Positions 37,048 to 46,194 of a stretch of DNA of 64,000 nucleotides are shown in pieces. The stretch lies in assembly GCF_023016065.1 (NCBI RefSeq), contig NZ_JALKAQ010000009.1:1-64000 (forward strand). Direction: 5' to 3'. This DNA is from Marinobacter sp. S0848L (GTDB lineage Bacteria > Pseudomonadota > Gammaproteobacteria > Pseudomonadales > Oleiphilaceae). Position numbers and translations under genes: made by a program. Every line of letters begins with the position of its first letter. Position 1 is the stretch's first letter. The notes beneath the pieces are model-generated. The model was given only the letters and a program-made list of their open reading frames with translations. It was not told where the DNA came from and made no database searches.

Positions 37048-37683
37048 TCAGCGAATAAACGGGTTCAGAAGCCGGCCAAACGGACCGGTCAATTTCAGCG
37101 GCGCGCTCAGGATCGACAGCGTGATGCAGTCTTCGTGACCGATGGCGACCGGTTTGTGCACGTCTTTATCGGTCAGTACAACAAAGTCCCATTGATTAAA
37201 AACACCTTTCGCATCGGAAAACGCACCTTGAAGCACGATGGTTGTTTCCGTGCCCCGATGAGTGTGTGCCGGAGCTTTACCGCCGGCTGCCAGCTTCTGG
37301 AGAATCACCCGTTCTGACTGTCCGGGGAATTTGTCGGTGATATCAACCACACTGACATCCGGTAACTGGCGCTTCCAGGGCAGGTTATTCATGTCGTCGC
37401 CAAGCAGTTTTTGAAGCGGGCTGAGCCGGGGAGACTCTTGCGCTGCTCGCGCATCGGGTGCCTCTTCGATACGTGCCAATAACTGTTCGAAACTGGTGTC
37501 AGACACGGAAACGTCCGGCTGCTGTTCCATCATGACAGCCCCGAGGCTGTTCAAGGTATCAACCCGACTGCGGCAATGCCCGCACTGATCCAGATGCAAG
37601 CGAATGCAAAGCGCATGGGGTTCGCTCAGGTTGCCTGCACTGTATTCCATCAGGCTCAGACTGTCTGGATGGTGTCGAGTCAT
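37048..37683 (-). CDS. chrR: ChrR-type zinc-binding anti-sigma factor
   Basis: Anti-sigma factor of 211 residues. N-terminal anti-sigma domain with a zinc motif (HLDQCGHC) and a C-terminal cupin-like domain (about 105-205, HTHRGTETTIVLQGAF). In Rhodobacter, ChrR holds sigma E until singlet oxygen triggers its release. It overlaps the sigma gene by 4 bases and is probably produced in step with it. Signal in this organism not known. Confidence 0.9.
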   Translation of the reverse strand: MTRHHPDSLSLMEYSAGNLSEPHALCIRLHLDQCGHCRSRVDTLNSLGAVMMEQQPDVSVSDTSFEQLLARIEEAPDARAAQESPRLSPLQKLLGDDMNNLPWKRQLPDVSVVDITDKFPGQSERVILQKLAAGGKAPAHTHRGTETTIVLQGAFSDAKGVFNQWDFVVLTDKDVHKPVAIGHEDCITLSILSAPLKLTGPFGRLLNPFIR

Positions 37684-38324
37684 ACGTTCTGGTCCTGCAA
37701 AATCACTTTCAATTTGTTCAGCGCCAAGCGAACCCGGCTTTTTACGGTCCCGAGCGGCAAATTCAGCTCATCGGCCACCGTTTGATGTGATTTATGCTCC
37801 ATATACACTTTTGCAATAACCGTCACTTGCTCTTGCGGTAGCTGGCTCAGAGATTCGCGAATCCGGCGTTCTGAGGTCAGCCTGTGCAATGAAGTAACAG
37901 GGTCATCGTCGTTATCGTCGGGAATCTGCCAGAGGTCTTCGGTTTCAATGGCCATCTCACCACTTCGACGCTGCATCTTGCGCAGCATGTCGATGCGTTG
38001 GTTTCGGGCAATGGTGAAAATCCAGGTAGACGCAGCCGCTTTGCGCCAATCGTAAAGGCTGGAACGCCTCCAGATCGCAACAAAAACTTCCTGAACAAGC
38101 TCTTCGGCATGACTGGCGATGCCGTTGGAGATGGCGTAATACTTGATCTGTGGTGCAAAGTGCTCGAACAGCGCGTGATAGGCTGCTTTGTCTTGGTGCC
38201 GACCCACTTTCTCCAACAGAGCGCCCCAAGGGTCTTTTCGGCCCTCGCCTTTCGCTGGTTGCTGCCCCAGTGTCGTCACTGGACGCTCCTTGACTGTCGC
38301 TTGATTTAATTTGGCTACGGTCAT
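37680..38324 (-). CDS. ECF sigma factor (RpoE type, ChrR-controlled)
   Basis: Sigma factor of 214 residues with region 2 (about 50-115, EELVQEVFVAIWRR, TWIFTIARNQRIDMLRK) and region 4 (about 150-205, LNLPLGTVKSRVRLALNKL). An N-terminal tail of 40 residues is long for the group. I start at the ATG at 38324; a GTG at 38336 would add four residues. Paired with ChrR; together they resemble the photo-oxidative stress switch of Rhodobacter. Probably self-regulated. Confidence 0.92.
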   Translation of the reverse strand: MTVAKLNQATVKERPVTTLGQQPAKGEGRKDPWGALLEKVGRHQDKAAYHALFEHFAPQIKYYAISNGIASHAEELVQEVFVAIWRRSSLYDWRKAAASTWIFTIARNQRIDMLRKMQRRSGEMAIETEDLWQIPDDNDDDPVTSLHRLTSERRIRESLSQLPQEQVTVIAKVYMEHKSHQTVADELNLPLGTVKSRVRLALNKLKVILQDQNV

Positions 38325-38361
38325 GATTCTATGCACTCAACGCGTTTTTGTCAGTCTTGTT

Positions 38362-38388
38362 TTACGCGCAAAGTGATGAACTGGATCG
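38362..38388 (-). promoter_or_regulatory. Candidate ECF promoter of the sigma-chrR pair
   Basis: On the minus strand CGATCCA (38382-38388) and CGTAA (38362-38366) are separated by 15 bases, about 40 bases before the sigma start. This resembles the TGATCC-type -35 and short -10 of ChrR-controlled sigma factors, which usually regulate their own gene. The match is partial. Confidence 0.35.
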
Positions 38389-38460
38389 CTGGATCCGCAA
38401 AGATTTTCAGGGTTGACCTGGGTGTGTTACGGGATCTTCCTGAGATTTATCGGTTTAAGT

Positions 38461-40371
38461 CTACTCTTCGAGATAGGTGTAACCGTCGAGCCCTTCCTCT
38501 AATTCCCCTAACAGTGTTTGCTGCAGCTCGGGCTCGAGATTGCTTGCCTCGAATTTGCGTTGATAGGTTTTTAGTATGCTACCGGGCTCGAAGTTCACAT
38601 ATCTCAGAACCTTAGCCACGCTATCGCCCTTAATGGGCTCACTGATATCGTAGTTGCCCTGATCGTCCAGCCGCACATCGACCGAATGTGTGTCGCCGAA
38701 CAGGTTGTGCATGTCTCCGAGAATTTCCTGATAGGCACCGGTCATGAAAAAGCCGATGAGCAAAGGCTCGTCAGGGTTGTGTTCGGGTAAAGGCAGTGTA
38801 GTTTCAATGCCTTGGCCGTCAACGTAGTGATCGATACGTCCGTCCGAATCACAGGTAATGTCCTGCACCACGGCACGGCGGTTTAACGGCCTATTCAGTC
38901 CGTTGATCGGCATGACCGGGAAGATCTGGTCAATACCCCAGACATCCGGCAGTGATTGGAACAGCGAGAAGTTCACAAACAGCTTTTCGGCCAGTTTCTC
39001 GTTCAGTTCGTCAATGATTTCACGGTGTGCGCGGTTGGCGCTGTCTAGCTGCGCCCTTATCAACCGGCAGCAGCGGGTGTACAAGGTTTCGGCCTGAGCG
39101 CGCTCTGTTAACGAGAGCAGCCCGTGGGCGAACTGCGCGTGCGCATCGGTCATGGCGTGCAGCACGTCGTGGTAAATTTCCGCCAGTGAGCGGGGGCAGT
39201 TGTCGTCCTGAAGGCTGCGCAGATCCCGCCACAAATCCTGTAGCGGCGAGGGTGCGGTGATGGCGGGCTCAGAGACATCGTGATGACCGGGAGTCTCCCG
39301 GTCAATCACATTGGTGATCAGCACCGAATGATGAGCTGTCAAAGCCCGGCCGGATTCGCTGATCAGCGCCGGGTGAGGCAAGCCCAAACGGTCACATTCG
39401 GCCTGCAGCACGTGTACCACGTTGTAAGCGTACTCAAACACGGTGTAATTCATGGAGCAGCTGCTGCGCGAGCGCGTGCCTTCGTAGTCCACACCCAGAC
39501 CGCCGCCGATATCAACGGTGCCGACAGGCGCGCCGAGGTGGCGCAGCTCACTGTAAAACCGGGCGCACTCTTTTAAGCCGGTTTGAATGTCCCGAATGTT
39601 GGCAATTTGCGAACCCAAATGGAAATGCAGCAGCTGCAACGTGTCCAGTGCGCCGGCTCTTTTCAGGGTTTCGACAACTTCCAGTACTTGGCTGGCGGAT
39701 AACCCGAATTTCGATTTTTCACCGCCGGTATTTTGCCAGTTGCCTTTGCCAATGGTGGCCAAACGAGCGCGCACACCAATCAGCGGCGAGACTCCGAGTT
39801 TTTTGGCTTCGTCCAGAATCAACGGTAGCTCAGACTGTTTCTCAACAACGATAAAGACCTGATGGCCCAATTTCTGGCCAATCAACGCCAGCCGAATGTA
39901 TTCACGGTCTTTATAGCCGTTGCACACAATCACCGAGCCATTGTTGCGGGCTAGGGATAATACGGCGAGCAATTCCGGCTTGCTGCCGGCCTCCAGGCCA
40001 ATCTGGTTGTTGGTGGCTGCAGGTTCGGCAGCCACCAGTTCTTCGACGACGCGTCGCTGCTGGTTGACCTTGATCGGGTAAACGACTGTGTATTGGCCCT
40101 GATACGCTTGTTCGTGAATGACTTTATTGAACGCACCGCAGAGTTTGTTCACCCGGTCGTGCAGGATGTCGGTAAACCGGACCAGTACCGGCAGGGCCAG
40201 GCCCGCGTCAGACAATGATCGTGTCAGTTTGGGCAAGTTGATGTGTGCCGAACTCCGGCCCCGGTCCGGGCAGATTTCAACTTCACCTTCCGCATTGACG
40301 GATATGTACCCGTCACTCCAATGGGCGATGTTGTAAACCTTGTGTGCCGGTGATGCGGTAGATTCTGCCAT
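38461..40371 (-). CDS. speA: Biosynthetic arginine decarboxylase SpeA
   Basis: SpeA decarboxylates arginine to agmatine with PLP and Mg2+, the first step of the agmatine route to putrescine and spermidine. The 636-residue product has the PLP lysine in VYPIKVNQQRRVVEEL (near 105), HFHLGSQIANI and DIGGGLGVDYEG. The ATG giving MAESTASPAHKV has AGGATAG upstream; the same frame stays open over the antisense of speE, but that extension is not SpeA sequence. Divergent from speE, its pathway partner. Confidence 0.97.
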   Translation of the reverse strand: MAESTASPAHKVYNIAHWSDGYISVNAEGEVEICPDRGRSSAHINLPKLTRSLSDAGLALPVLVRFTDILHDRVNKLCGAFNKVIHEQAYQGQYTVVYPIKVNQQRRVVEELVAAEPAATNNQIGLEAGSKPELLAVLSLARNNGSVIVCNGYKDREYIRLALIGQKLGHQVFIVVEKQSELPLILDEAKKLGVSPLIGVRARLATIGKGNWQNTGGEKSKFGLSASQVLEVVETLKRAGALDTLQLLHFHLGSQIANIRDIQTGLKECARFYSELRHLGAPVGTVDIGGGLGVDYEGTRSRSSCSMNYTVFEYAYNVVHVLQAECDRLGLPHPALISESGRALTAHHSVLITNVIDRETPGHHDVSEPAITAPSPLQDLWRDLRSLQDDNCPRSLAEIYHDVLHAMTDAHAQFAHGLLSLTERAQAETLYTRCCRLIRAQLDSANRAHREIIDELNEKLAEKLFVNFSLFQSLPDVWGIDQIFPVMPINGLNRPLNRRAVVQDITCDSDGRIDHYVDGQGIETTLPLPEHNPDEPLLIGFFMTGAYQEILGDMHNLFGDTHSVDVRLDDQGNYDISEPIKGDSVAKVLRYVNFEPGSILKTYQRKFEASNLEPELQQTLLGELEEGLDGYTYLEE

Positions 40372-40424
40372 TATTGCTATCCTGTCAGGAAACCCGAGTT
40401 GGCGGGAAAACCGTTGAAGGCTGC

Positions 40425-40454
40425 ATTGTAGGAGCAGACTGCTGCCCCTACAAT
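40425..40454. repeat. 30-base palindrome between speA and speE
   Basis: ATTGTAGG-AGCAG pairs with CTGCT and CCTACAAT, a 13-bp stem interrupted by a 3-base bulge and with a 1-base centre. It overlaps a possible plus-strand promoter, TTGTAG (40426-40431) and TACAAT (40449-40454) 17 bases apart, that would serve speE. The core TGTAGGAGC resembles the start of Pseudomonas-type REP sequences. So it may be a REP-like element or an operator for the polyamine genes. Confidence 0.45.
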
Positions 40455-40509
40455 ACGTCTCTTTTGAGATGCCCGGGCGCGGTGCAACGGCATACAGTTG
40501 GAGAGTGAT

Positions 40510-41391
40510 ATGACAGCATTGAATGAAGGCTGGTTTACCGAGGTATTTCAGGATCAGGGCACGGCCTTTTCGCTGCAGGTAAAGAAAAAACTGCATGAAG
40601 AGCAGACACAGTTCCAAAAACTGGAGATCTACGAAACCGAGACCTTTGGTAATCTGATGGTGCTGGACGGCTGCGTGATGCTGACCACTCGCGACAACTT
40701 TCTGTACCACGAAATGATGACCCACCCGGCGCTGTTCACTCATAAAGACCCGAAGAAAGTGGTCATTGTTGGGGGCGGCGATTGCGGCACCCTGAAAGAA
40801 GTACTCAAACACCCCGGCGTGGAAGAGGCCTGGCAGGTCGAAATCGATGAGCGCGTTACCCGCATGTCGGAGAAGTATTTTCCGGAATTGTGCGAAGCCA
40901 ATGGCGACCCACGGGCCAATTTCTTTTTTGGTGACGGCGTAAAGTGGATGCGCGAAGTTGAGCCCAACAGCATCGACCTGCTGATTATCGACAGCACAGA
41001 CCCCGTTGGCCCGGCCGAGGGCTTGTTTGCACTGGATTTCTACCGCGATGCGATGGTGGCGCTGAAGGATGGCGGAATTGTGGTTCAGCAAAGCGAATCA
41101 CCGTTGCTTCACACCGAATCGATCATCAAAGATATTCACACCGACATGCGCAAAGCCGGTTTCAGCCATGTGCAGACTTTGCCATTCCCGCAACCGGTAT
41201 ACCCCACAGGCTGGTGGAGCTGCACCATGGGTAGCAAAGACAACCCGTTGAAGTACTTCCGTGAAGCCGACGTGAACGACCGACCGTTCGTCACCCGTTA
41301 TTACAACTCGGGGATTCACCACGGTGCGTTGGCCATGCCGCAATTCATGATTGATGCGCTGGAAGATCAGGTACGTCCGGAAGAAGGTTAA
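40510..41391 (+). CDS. speE: Spermidine synthase SpeE
   Basis: Aminopropyltransferase of 293 residues that makes spermidine from putrescine and decarboxylated SAM. It shows VIVGGGDCGTLKE (SAM-type loop near 82; many relatives have GGGDGG here), IDSTDPVGPAEGLF with the catalytic Asp, and the substrate region YPTGWWSC. The ATG at 40510 follows GGAG; a TTG four codons earlier is less likely. It ends at a strong terminator shared with amtB. Confidence 0.95.
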   Translation: MTALNEGWFTEVFQDQGTAFSLQVKKKLHEEQTQFQKLEIYETETFGNLMVLDGCVMLTTRDNFLYHEMMTHPALFTHKDPKKVVIVGGGDCGTLKEVLKHPGVEEAWQVEIDERVTRMSEKYFPELCEANGDPRANFFFGDGVKWMREVEPNSIDLLIIDSTDPVGPAEGLFALDFYRDAMVALKDGGIVVQQSESPLLHTESIIKDIHTDMRKAGFSHVQTLPFPQPVYPTGWWSCTMGSKDNPLKYFREADVNDRPFVTRYYNSGIHHGALAMPQFMIDALEDQVRPEEG

Positions 41392-41413
41392 CTGGGTTGT
41401 GGTTTAGATAGCT

Positions 41414-41441
41414 AAAAAGGGCGCCCGAGGGCGCCCTTTTT
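41414..41441. terminator. Bidirectional intrinsic terminator (speE and amtB)
   Basis: AAAAAGGGCGCC (41414-41425), loop CGAG, GGCGCCCTTTTT (41430-41441). A perfect 12-bp stem with A and T tracts on both sides, placed between convergent speE and amtB, so it should work in both directions. Confidence 0.92.
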
Positions 41442-41457
41442 GGTCTCGCTGGCAGCG

Positions 41458-42729
41458 TTACTGCTTGTTGCTGCCAAACTCGGGGTAGGCTTCAAGGCCG
41501 CACTCGGCAATATCGACGCCTTCGTATTCTTCTTCAGCGCTGACACGAATGCCCATTACGGCTTTCAGAATGCCCCAGACGATCAGGCTGGCGATGAACA
41601 CCCAGGCGAAGATGGTCAGGGCGCCAATCAACTGGCCGCTGAAGCTCACGTCACCGTTGGTAACCGGCACCAGCATCAGGCCGAGGAAGCCACACACGCC
41701 GTGAGCCGAGATGGCACCAACCGGGTCATCAATGCGCAGCTTATCGAGCGCAACGATGCTCAACACCACCAGGCCACCGCCCAAAGCTCCCCAGAGGGTA
41801 GCGGTCAATGCACTTGGTGTTGACGGTTCTGCGGTAATGACCACCAAGCCGGCGATGGCACCGTTCAACAGCATGGTCAGGTCGGCCTTACCGAACATCA
41901 GGCGAGCAACCGCTAAGGCGGTGATAGCACCACCGGCTGCCGCTGCGTTGGTGTTGAGAAAGACCATAGCGACCGAGTGGGCGCTGGCAATGTCGCCGAG
42001 CTTCAGTACAGAGCCACCGTTGAAGCCGAACCAGCCCATCCACAGAATCAGGGTGCCCAAAGCCGCCAACGGCATGTTGGCACCGGGAATGGCGCGAATC
42101 TCGCCGTTCGGGCCGTACTTGCCTTTACGCGCACCCAGCAAGAGAACACCCGCCAGCGCTGCGGCGGCACCGGCCATGTGAACAATGCCGGAGCCGGCAA
42201 AGTCGCTGAAGCCAAGGTCGCCCAGGTTATAGAGGCCAAACACGTCTTTGCCGCCCCAGGTCCAGCCACCTTCCATAGGGTAGATGACACCGGTCATGAC
42301 GACCGCGAAGGCCAGAAAGGCCCAAAGTTTCATGCGCTCGGCAACAGCACCCGAGACAATTGACATAGCCGTGGCTACAAACACCACCTGGAAGAAAAAG
42401 TCGGACGCGCCCGAGTAAATGGAGCCGCCTTCAAAGCCGTCTTCACGGCTGGCGAAATCGCCCAGCACGGCGTCGACATCGACATCACCAATGCCCGCAA
42501 GGAACAGATTCCCGCCGTACATGATGGCGTAGCCGCACACCATGTACATGGTGCTGGCAACCGCAAACAAGGCAACGTTTTTGGTAAGAATTTCAGTGGT
42601 GTTTTTGGAGCGCACCAGGCCGGCTTCGAGCATGGCAAAGCCTGCGGCCATCCACATAACTAATGCGCCGCAAATAACAAAATAAAAGGTATCTATAGCA
42701 TACTGCAGGTGAAAGACATTGCTTTCCAT
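41458..42729 (-). CDS. amtB: Ammonium transporter AmtB
   Basis: Trimeric ammonium channel in the inner membrane, 423 residues with 11 membrane segments. The pore histidines are visible in GSGIVHMAG (near 180) and AISAHGVCGF (near 340), and the N-terminus has AMLEAGLVRSKN. Start: ATG giving MESNVFHLQ, after GGAGGG. The C-terminal tail EEEYEGVDIAECGLEAYPEF is the GlnK-binding type. Downstream of glnK in what must be one transcript under sigma-54 control. Confidence 0.96.
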   Translation of the reverse strand: MESNVFHLQYAIDTFYFVICGALVMWMAAGFAMLEAGLVRSKNTTEILTKNVALFAVASTMYMVCGYAIMYGGNLFLAGIGDVDVDAVLGDFASREDGFEGGSIYSGASDFFFQVVFVATAMSIVSGAVAERMKLWAFLAFAVVMTGVIYPMEGGWTWGGKDVFGLYNLGDLGFSDFAGSGIVHMAGAAAALAGVLLLGARKGKYGPNGEIRAIPGANMPLAALGTLILWMGWFGFNGGSVLKLGDIASAHSVAMVFLNTNAAAAGGAITALAVARLMFGKADLTMLLNGAIAGLVVITAEPSTPSALTATLWGALGGGLVVLSIVALDKLRIDDPVGAISAHGVCGFLGLMLVPVTNGDVSFSGQLIGALTIFAWVFIASLIVWGILKAVMGIRVSAEEEYEGVDIAECGLEAYPEFGSNKQ

Positions 42730-42803
42730 AGGAAGCCCTCCGCACAAGGCCCGTCAGGTATTTAGTTTTTTTGCGTTGGCTGAATCCGGGAGTCAGGCCG
42801 GTA

Positions 42804-43166
<363 letters not shown>

Positions 43167-43239
43167 TCAACTGTCTTTGTGGTTGAGTTCGGGATGCTGC
43201 CACCTCGCACATCAATTGTGCGGATCGTGTACAAGGTTT

Positions 43240-43255
43240 AGCATCAGGTATGCCA
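43240..43255 (-). promoter_or_regulatory. Sigma-54 promoter of glnK-amtB
   Basis: On the minus strand TGGCAT-N5-ATGCT, matching the TGGCAC-N5-TTGCA consensus with GG and GC 12 bases apart. It lies about 100 bases before the glnK start, so the 5' leader would be about 85 bases. Expected to need phosphorylated NtrC. Confidence 0.8.
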
Positions 43256-43303
43256 ACGCAAAAAATTATAATAAAAACAACGTTCTGTTCGTTTCTTGTT
43301 TCA

Positions 43304-43345
43304 ATTTGGCGCAGCCTGCTGCACCAAATCGGGGCGCTACGCCCC
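43304..43345. promoter_or_regulatory. Palindrome pair upstream of the sigma-54 promoter
   Basis: A 26-base palindrome (43304-43329) with 12-bp arms (ATTTGGCGCAGC and GCTGCACCAAAT, one mismatch) is followed at once by GGGGCG-CTA-CGCCCC (43331-43345). Both are 50-90 bases upstream of the sigma-54 promoter, where an enhancer protein should bind. TGCACCA at 43320 is also one good NtrC half-site, with a poorer second half (CGGGGCG) three bases on. Apart from the promoter and these, the 43143-43510 gap holds nothing I recognise. Confidence 0.5.
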
Positions 43346-43510
43346 ACTCTGACTCAGGGTTGAACCACCAGTGGGCAAGGCCTGGCTTCATTATACTGCC
43401 CAGTGGGTACAGTATGGCAGGGGCAGCGGTGTGATACACTCCTGACTGCATGAGTATTCGACGGGTAAACGGCCTGATCGAGCACAAACATTGAATCCAC
43501 GAGGTATCAC

Positions 43511-43762
43511 ATGAAAGGCCCCCAAGATTTCTTCGCCCAGCTTCAAGGCCAGGTTGGCCAGTTTGTTCCCGATATGGCGCGGGCCGCCCGGGAAGATTTC
43601 GAAACCCAGGCCAGAGCAACGGTGATGACGGTACTGTCCAAGCTGGAGCTGGTAACCCGTGAAGAATTTGAAGGTCAGCAAGCCGTTCTGATGAAAACCC
43701 GTGAAAAAGTAGAAGCGCTGGAAAAGCGAGTCGCTGAGCTGGAGCAGAAAGCTCAGTCGTGA
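43511..43762 (+). CDS. ubiK: Ubiquinone biosynthesis accessory factor UbiK (YqiC)
   Basis: Small coiled-coil protein of 83 residues (BMFP family) that works with UbiJ in the aerobic ubiquinone complex. Start MKGPQDFFAQLQGQV; a short amphipathic N-terminus then a C-terminal coiled coil (KTREKVEALEKRVAELEQK). Divergent from glnK and upstream of comM. Length and sequence are typical. Confidence 0.9.
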   Translation: MKGPQDFFAQLQGQVGQFVPDMARAAREDFETQARATVMTVLSKLELVTREEFEGQQAVLMKTREKVEALEKRVAELEQKAQS

Positions 43763-43824
43763 TTTGTTTGTGATGCAGGCGCAGGACGCGTCTGACTCAT
43801 ATCTGCCCACCATGGAAGGTGATC

Positions 43825-45360
43825 ATGTTAGCCATTGTCCATTCACGCGCCAGTATTGGCGTGTCTGCTCCCGAAGTAACCGTCGAAGTGCACTTGTCAG
43901 GCGGTTTGCCCGCGCTCTCGATAGTCGGCATGCCCGAAACCGGTGTACGCGAAAGCAAGGACCGTGTTCGTAGCGCCTTGCTGAACGCGGGCTTCGAATT
44001 CCCCGCTCGCCGAATAACGATCAATCTTGCGCCTGCTGATTTGCCAAAAGAAGGTGGCCGTTTCGACCTGCCCATTGCGCTCGGAATATTGGCCGCATCA
44101 GGGCAAATTCCGCCCGACAGCCTCAAACCCTTGGAGTTCATGGGCGAACTGTCCCTCGATGGTGCCTTGCGACCGCTCAAAGGCGTGTTGCCCGCGGTGC
44201 TGGCAGCCCGGGGAGCCGGGCGTTCACTTCTGATTCCACAAGCCAATGCAGACGAAGCCGCGCTCGCCAGCCAGGGTGATGTGTTGGCCGCAAGTCACAT
44301 TCTTACGGTGTGCGAGCACCTGACCGGGCGAGCGAAATTGGTGCCCGTGCCAAAGCCGGAAGTGGATGCTGTCCATGCCTCGGAAGCAGAAAATGCCGCC
44401 GATCTCGCCGATGTGCGGGGCCAGCAGGTGCCTCGCCGGGCTTTAGAGGTCGCCGCAGCGGGTGGTCATAATGTGCTGTTTTTTGGCCCGCCGGGGACCG
44501 GTAAAAGCATGCTGGCGAGTCGGCTTCCGGGTATCCTGCCGGCGCTGGACGATGCAGCTGCCATGGAGGTGGCCAGTGTTCATTCCGTAGCGGGCCACCC
44601 ACTGCAACCCGGCGGGTGGCGCCAACCGCCTTTTCGGTCGCCTCATCATACTGCTTCCGCGGTGGCTTTGGTGGGCGGTGGTGGCAGCCCCAGGCCAGGG
44701 GAGATCTCTCTGGCGCACCGCGGTGTGCTTTTCCTGGATGAGCTGCCCGAGTTCGAACGACGGGTGTTGGAAGTGCTGCGTGAGCCCCTGGAAACCGGGG
44801 AGATTTCGATCAGTCGCGCGGCCCGGCAAGTCACTTTTCCGGCAAAGTTTCAGGTTGTTGCGGCAATGAACCCGTGTCCGTGCGGTTACAGCGGTCATCC
44901 GAGTATTGAGTGCCAGTGTACGCCCAGTCAGGTCATGCGTTATAAATCCAAAATATCCGGCCCTTTACTGGACCGTTTCGATTTGCACGTTGAGGTGCCG
45001 GTGCAGGAAGGGGATGTGTTACTCCGCCAAGGCGAAGCCGGCGAGAGCAGTGCCAGTGTGAAACAGCGGGTGCTGCAAGCCAGAAAGCGCCAGCGCGATC
45101 GTGGCAGCTTGAACGCTTCGCTTGCGGGCAGGGCTTTGGACCAGGCGTGCCGGATCGATGACAGTAGCGAACAATTATTGGCTCAGGCCATGGAACGGTT
45201 GGGATTATCCGCCCGGGCTCTGCATCGGATTCTGCGCGTGGCGCGCACCTTGGCCGATCTGGAAGGGCAGGAACACCTGTCGAAACAACACCTGATCGAA
45301 GCATTGGGGTACCGGCAATTAGATCGGCAGCAAGGGCAAAGTAGTTTGGTGTCCGCTTGA
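43825..45360 (+). CDS. comM: YifB/ComM-family Mg-chelatase-like ATPase
   Basis: AAA+ helicase-like ATPase of 511 residues. N-terminal Lon-like domain (about 1-165, GGLPALSIVGMPETGVRESK), Walker A GPPGTGKSML (near 220), Walker B VLFLDELPEF, and a C-terminal MCM-like part with a Cys cluster (NPCPCGYSGHPSIECQC) that may bind zinc. In Vibrio cholerae ComM drives branch migration in natural transformation. Start is the ATG at 43825, after GGAAGGTG. Competence itself cannot be judged from this window. Confidence 0.93.
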   Translation: MLAIVHSRASIGVSAPEVTVEVHLSGGLPALSIVGMPETGVRESKDRVRSALLNAGFEFPARRITINLAPADLPKEGGRFDLPIALGILAASGQIPPDSLKPLEFMGELSLDGALRPLKGVLPAVLAARGAGRSLLIPQANADEAALASQGDVLAASHILTVCEHLTGRAKLVPVPKPEVDAVHASEAENAADLADVRGQQVPRRALEVAAAGGHNVLFFGPPGTGKSMLASRLPGILPALDDAAAMEVASVHSVAGHPLQPGGWRQPPFRSPHHTASAVALVGGGGSPRPGEISLAHRGVLFLDELPEFERRVLEVLREPLETGEISISRAARQVTFPAKFQVVAAMNPCPCGYSGHPSIECQCTPSQVMRYKSKISGPLLDRFDLHVEVPVQEGDVLLRQGEAGESSASVKQRVLQARKRQRDRGSLNASLAGRALDQACRIDDSSEQLLAQAMERLGLSARALHRILRVARTLADLEGQEHLSKQHLIEALGYRQLDRQQGQSSLVSA

Positions 45361-45431
45361 AGCCTCGGACTCTGTTAAACTGTCCGGTAAATTTCAGCAA
45401 TCAGATCCGCAGTGGCGGTTGAGGACAGCAA

Positions 45432-46157
45432 ATGGCCGACCAGAACGACTCGCAAGATTCCAAAGGTGAAAATCCGATTACCACACGCCGTGGTGTGCGC
45501 AGCTTTGTGTTACGCCAAGGCCGGATGACCGAAGGTCAGAAGAAAGCCTTCGAGCGGAACTGGCCTAAGTACGGACTGACGCGGGAAGACGGCGTAATTG
45601 ATCCCCGCGAAGTGTTTGGCCGCGACAGCATGCTGAATCTGGAAATCGGTTTCGGCATGGGCCGGTCACTGGCGGATATGGCAGAAGCCGCGCCAGAGCA
45701 GGATTTTATTGGTGTGGAAGTGCATCTGCCCGGGGTAGGTGCCTTGCTCAAAGAAGTGGATGACCGCGAGCTGGAAAATGTGCGGGTGTATAACATCGAT
45801 GCCAATGATGTGATCGATTTATGCCTGCCGGATGCCTCTTTGGACCGTGTGATGGTGTTCTTCCCTGATCCCTGGCACAAAAAGAAACACCATAAGCGCC
45901 GCTTGGTTCAGCAGGAGTTCGTACAGCGCATTCGCCATAAATTGCGCGTGGGCGGTGTTTTGCATCTGGCTACGGACTGGGAGAACTACGCCGAGCACAT
46001 GTTGGAAGTGATGGACGCGTCGCAGGGATTTGCCAACGTGCAGGAGCAGGGCGGTTATTCTCCTCGTCCGGACGACCGTCCGATTACCAAGTTTGAGCAA
46101 CGTGGTGAGAAACTGGGCCATGGGGTTTGGGACTTGCTTTATTACCGCACCAATTAA
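45432..46157 (+). CDS. trmB: tRNA (guanine-N7)-methyltransferase TrmB
   Basis: SAM-dependent enzyme that methylates G46 in the variable loop of tRNA. The 241-residue protein has [15 protein letters not shown] (SAM loop near 75), [10 protein letters not shown] and the signature [19 protein letters not shown]. An N-terminal extension of about 30 residues is rich in charged residues. GAGGACAGC ahead of the ATG gives the binding site. It is convergent with the membrane protein gene at 46179. Confidence 0.96.
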   Translation: MADQNDSQDSKGENPITTRRGVRSFVLRQGRMTEGQKKAFERNWPKYGLTREDGVIDPREVFGRDSMLNLEIGFGMGRSLADMAEAAPEQDFIGVEVHLPGVGALLKEVDDRELENVRVYNIDANDVIDLCLPDASLDRVMVFFPDPWHKKKHHKRRLVQQEFVQRIRHKLRVGGVLHLATDWENYAEHMLEVMDASQGFANVQEQGGYSPRPDDRPITKFEQRGEKLGHGVWDLLYYRTN

Positions 46158-46168
46158 ATCCCCGTATG

Positions 46169-46194
46169 AACCCCGGCGTCACGAGGCCGGGGTT
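46169..46194. terminator. Hairpin between trmB and the membrane protein gene
   Basis: AACCCCGGC (46169-46177), loop of 8, GCCGGGGTT (46186-46194). Perfect 9-bp stem that covers the last codons of the minus-strand gene; no long T tract on either side. Confidence 0.5.

Noticed and set aside
40372..41091. 240-codon upstream extension of the speA frame
   Set aside because: Antisense to speE; SpeA family sequence begins at MAESTASP, which has its own ribosome binding site.
43304..43329. Calling the 26-base palindrome a classical NtrC site
   Set aside because: Half-sites point the wrong way compared with TGCACC-N5-GGTGCA; I list it as an unknown operator and note only one NtrC-like half.
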